Source: CANHBY01 sp031374415 (GTDB taxonomy: Bacteria > Pseudomonadota > Gammaproteobacteria > Burkholderiales > Burkholderiaceae_C). Taken from it: a DNA stretch of 64,000 nucleotides. The stretch's first letter is position 1. Every line of letters starts with the position of its first letter. The stretch covers positions 42,332 through 106,331 of the forward strand of contig JANMGB010000277.1 in NCBI GenBank assembly GCA_031374415.1, given 5' to 3'. The position numbers and the translations under genes were made by a program. This document shows positions 63,101 through 64,000 of the stretch, one piece after another. The notes beneath the pieces are model-generated. The model was not told the DNA's origin. It did not search any database and saw only the letters and a list, made by a program, of their open reading frames with translations.

Positions 63101-63820
63101 ATGGACTACAGCCGCCCTGAACTGGCCGAACGTTTGGCCGCCGACTACGCCAGCGGTGCCTTGCGCGGGCCGGCACGCCGCCGCCTGGAGGCGCTGATCC
63201 CTGCGCACCCCGTGCTGCGTGACGCTGTGCGCGCCTGGGAGGCCCGCCTCATGCCGCTGACCCAAAGTGTGCCGGGGGTGGTGCCGCGTCCTGCGGTCTG
63301 GAACAACATCGCGACCCAGCTGGGTTGGGCCACCGCGCCCCGTCGCTGGTGGCAAGGTCTGCCGTTTTGGCGTGGGCTGTCTGCCTTTGCCACGGTGTCG
63401 ACGCTGGCCCTGTCGCTGCACCTGATTCTGCCCAGCCCAGCGCAGCCGCCCATGGTGGTGGTTCTGGAAGCGGCGTCACCCGTCGAGGGTGTGGTGCCGG
63501 CGCGTTTTGTGGCGGGCATCAGCGGTGATGGCCGAGCCGTCGTGACCCAGCCCCTGACCCCCGTCAACCTGCAGGCCGACCGGGCCCTGGAGTTGTGGGC
63601 GGTACCGATGGAGGGCGCCCCCCGCTCGCTGGGTCTGATCTCTGCCCAAGCCGCCAGCGTGGTCAAAAAGGGGCAGTTGCCAGCCGGCACCCAAGCCCTG
63701 GCGGTGAGCCTAGAGCCGACAGGCGGGTCGCCCACGGGCGCCCCCACGGGACCGATTTTGTTCGTTGGCAAGCTGCCAGACAACGCGACCAGCCCGGTCC
63801 GGCAGGGCGGGCAAGGCTAG
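63101..63820 (+). CDS. Membrane anti-sigma factor (RskA-type)
   Basis: This 239-residue protein has an N-terminal anti-sigma domain (RPELAERLAADYASGALRGP). One membrane segment at about 90-110 and a periplasmic RskA C-terminal domain follow, with LQADRALELWAVPMEGAPRS and GPILFVGKLP. Zinc-binding HxxxCxxC residues are absent, as in RskA. It should hold the adjacent sigma factor. Its TAG stop overlaps a CTAG next to a probable insertion sequence. Confidence 0.9.
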   Translation: MDYSRPELAERLAADYASGALRGPARRRLEALIPAHPVLRDAVRAWEARLMPLTQSVPGVVPRPAVWNNIATQLGWATAPRRWWQGLPFWRGLSAFATVSTLALSLHLILPSPAQPPMVVVLEAASPVEGVVPARFVAGISGDGRAVVTQPLTPVNLQADRALELWAVPMEGAPRSLGLISAQAASVVKKGQLPAGTQALAVSLEPTGGSPTGAPTGPILFVGKLPDNATSPVRQGGQG

Positions 63821-64000
63821 GGCCTGTTCGGAAACTCCTCGCCAGTCATCAAACGGCCTCTTGAACCTAGAAACGGCAGTTGACCGCTCTCATCCGCTGG
63901 CAAGCCCGCATGAATGCTGACAATGTGGCGCACGACGACCTTCACCTTGTGGGTGATAGCGCTACACACCCGATGGCGCCGCGTTGGGGGCGGCTGGCGG
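63821..64000 (-). mobile_element. Probable insertion-sequence end with transposase C-terminus (partial)
   Basis: GGGCCTGTTCGGAAACTCC at the left edge resembles an IS terminal inverted repeat and directly follows CTAG, a target of the IS5 type (YTAR). On the minus strand an open frame runs from the window edge to a TAG in that CTAG, ending PFLGSRGRLMTGEEFPNRP, which looks like a transposase tail. The rest lies outside the window, so family and integrity are unproven. Confidence 0.4.

Overview
The window looks like a chromosomal segment of a high-GC betaproteobacterium of the order Burkholderiales, most likely family Comamonadaceae. This is inferred from protein similarity by eye and from gene content: a split MetH, a PhaM-type granule protein, the AcidithiobacillusT-type GshA, a fused ThiD-ThiE and the glcDEF and atpIBEFHAGDC layouts. 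No 16S or other species marker is present. Coding density is high and almost everything is housekeeping metabolism or envelope biogenesis.

Layout. 1-6.7 kb: start of alr, then divergent lplT, an EamA transporter, glutathione peroxidase, an aromatic aminotransferase, a PilZ protein, phaM and a FIST-domain protein. 6.7-9.4 kb (minus strand): a small protein, a chemoreceptor and a secreted Cache-domain protein. 9.6-16.2 kb: the two halves of cobalamin-dependent methionine synthase, separated by a lone TerA-type protein and a degenerate HD-GYP protein. 16.4-22.5 kb: comM, then a nitrogen cluster (putative porin, P-II protein, ammonium transporter) behind a sigma-54 type promoter, then gshA. 22.8-27.4 kb (minus): an OlsB-type acyltransferase and a polysaccharide export pair. 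27.6-37.3 kb: a GNAT protein, glpD and the complete F1Fo ATP synthase operon. 37.8-47.7 kb (minus): the glycolate oxidase genes and a thiamin operon behind a TPP riboswitch. 48.1-52.3 kb: a 1044-residue ankyrin-repeat protein with an A+T-rich, unrecognised N-terminal half, and a GT9 glycosyltransferase. 52.7-56.4 kb (minus): the ADP-heptose/LPS inner-core operon. 56.9-62.4 kb (minus): TRAP transporter permeases and a purU-led operon. 62.5-64 kb: an ECF sigma/anti-sigma pair and the edge of a probable insertion sequence.

The most unusual structure is a family of modular repeats at least eight times in the window (about 7.1, 12.0, 16.2, 22.6, 37.5, 52.4, 52.6 and 56.6 kb). Complete copies have terminal inverted repeats of about 30 bp beginning CTNGTACCCCGTCTCAGTG. 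The inner cores come in at least three types. The common core holds three short hairpins, one of which has the ATTCCC-N8-GGGAAT layout of Neisseria dRS3 repeats. Most copies sit between convergent genes, and in two places the repeat end supplies or overlaps the TAG stop codon of the neighbouring gene.

Functional links. The sigma-54 promoter, P-II protein and Amt point to ammonium uptake under nitrogen limitation. The riboswitch controls thiamin synthesis. gmhA, the split hldE, gmhB and two GT9 enzymes build and transfer heptose for LPS. PhaM and possibly FIST relate to storage and sensing. No prophage, conjugative element, defence island, CRISPR array, tRNA or rRNA was seen.
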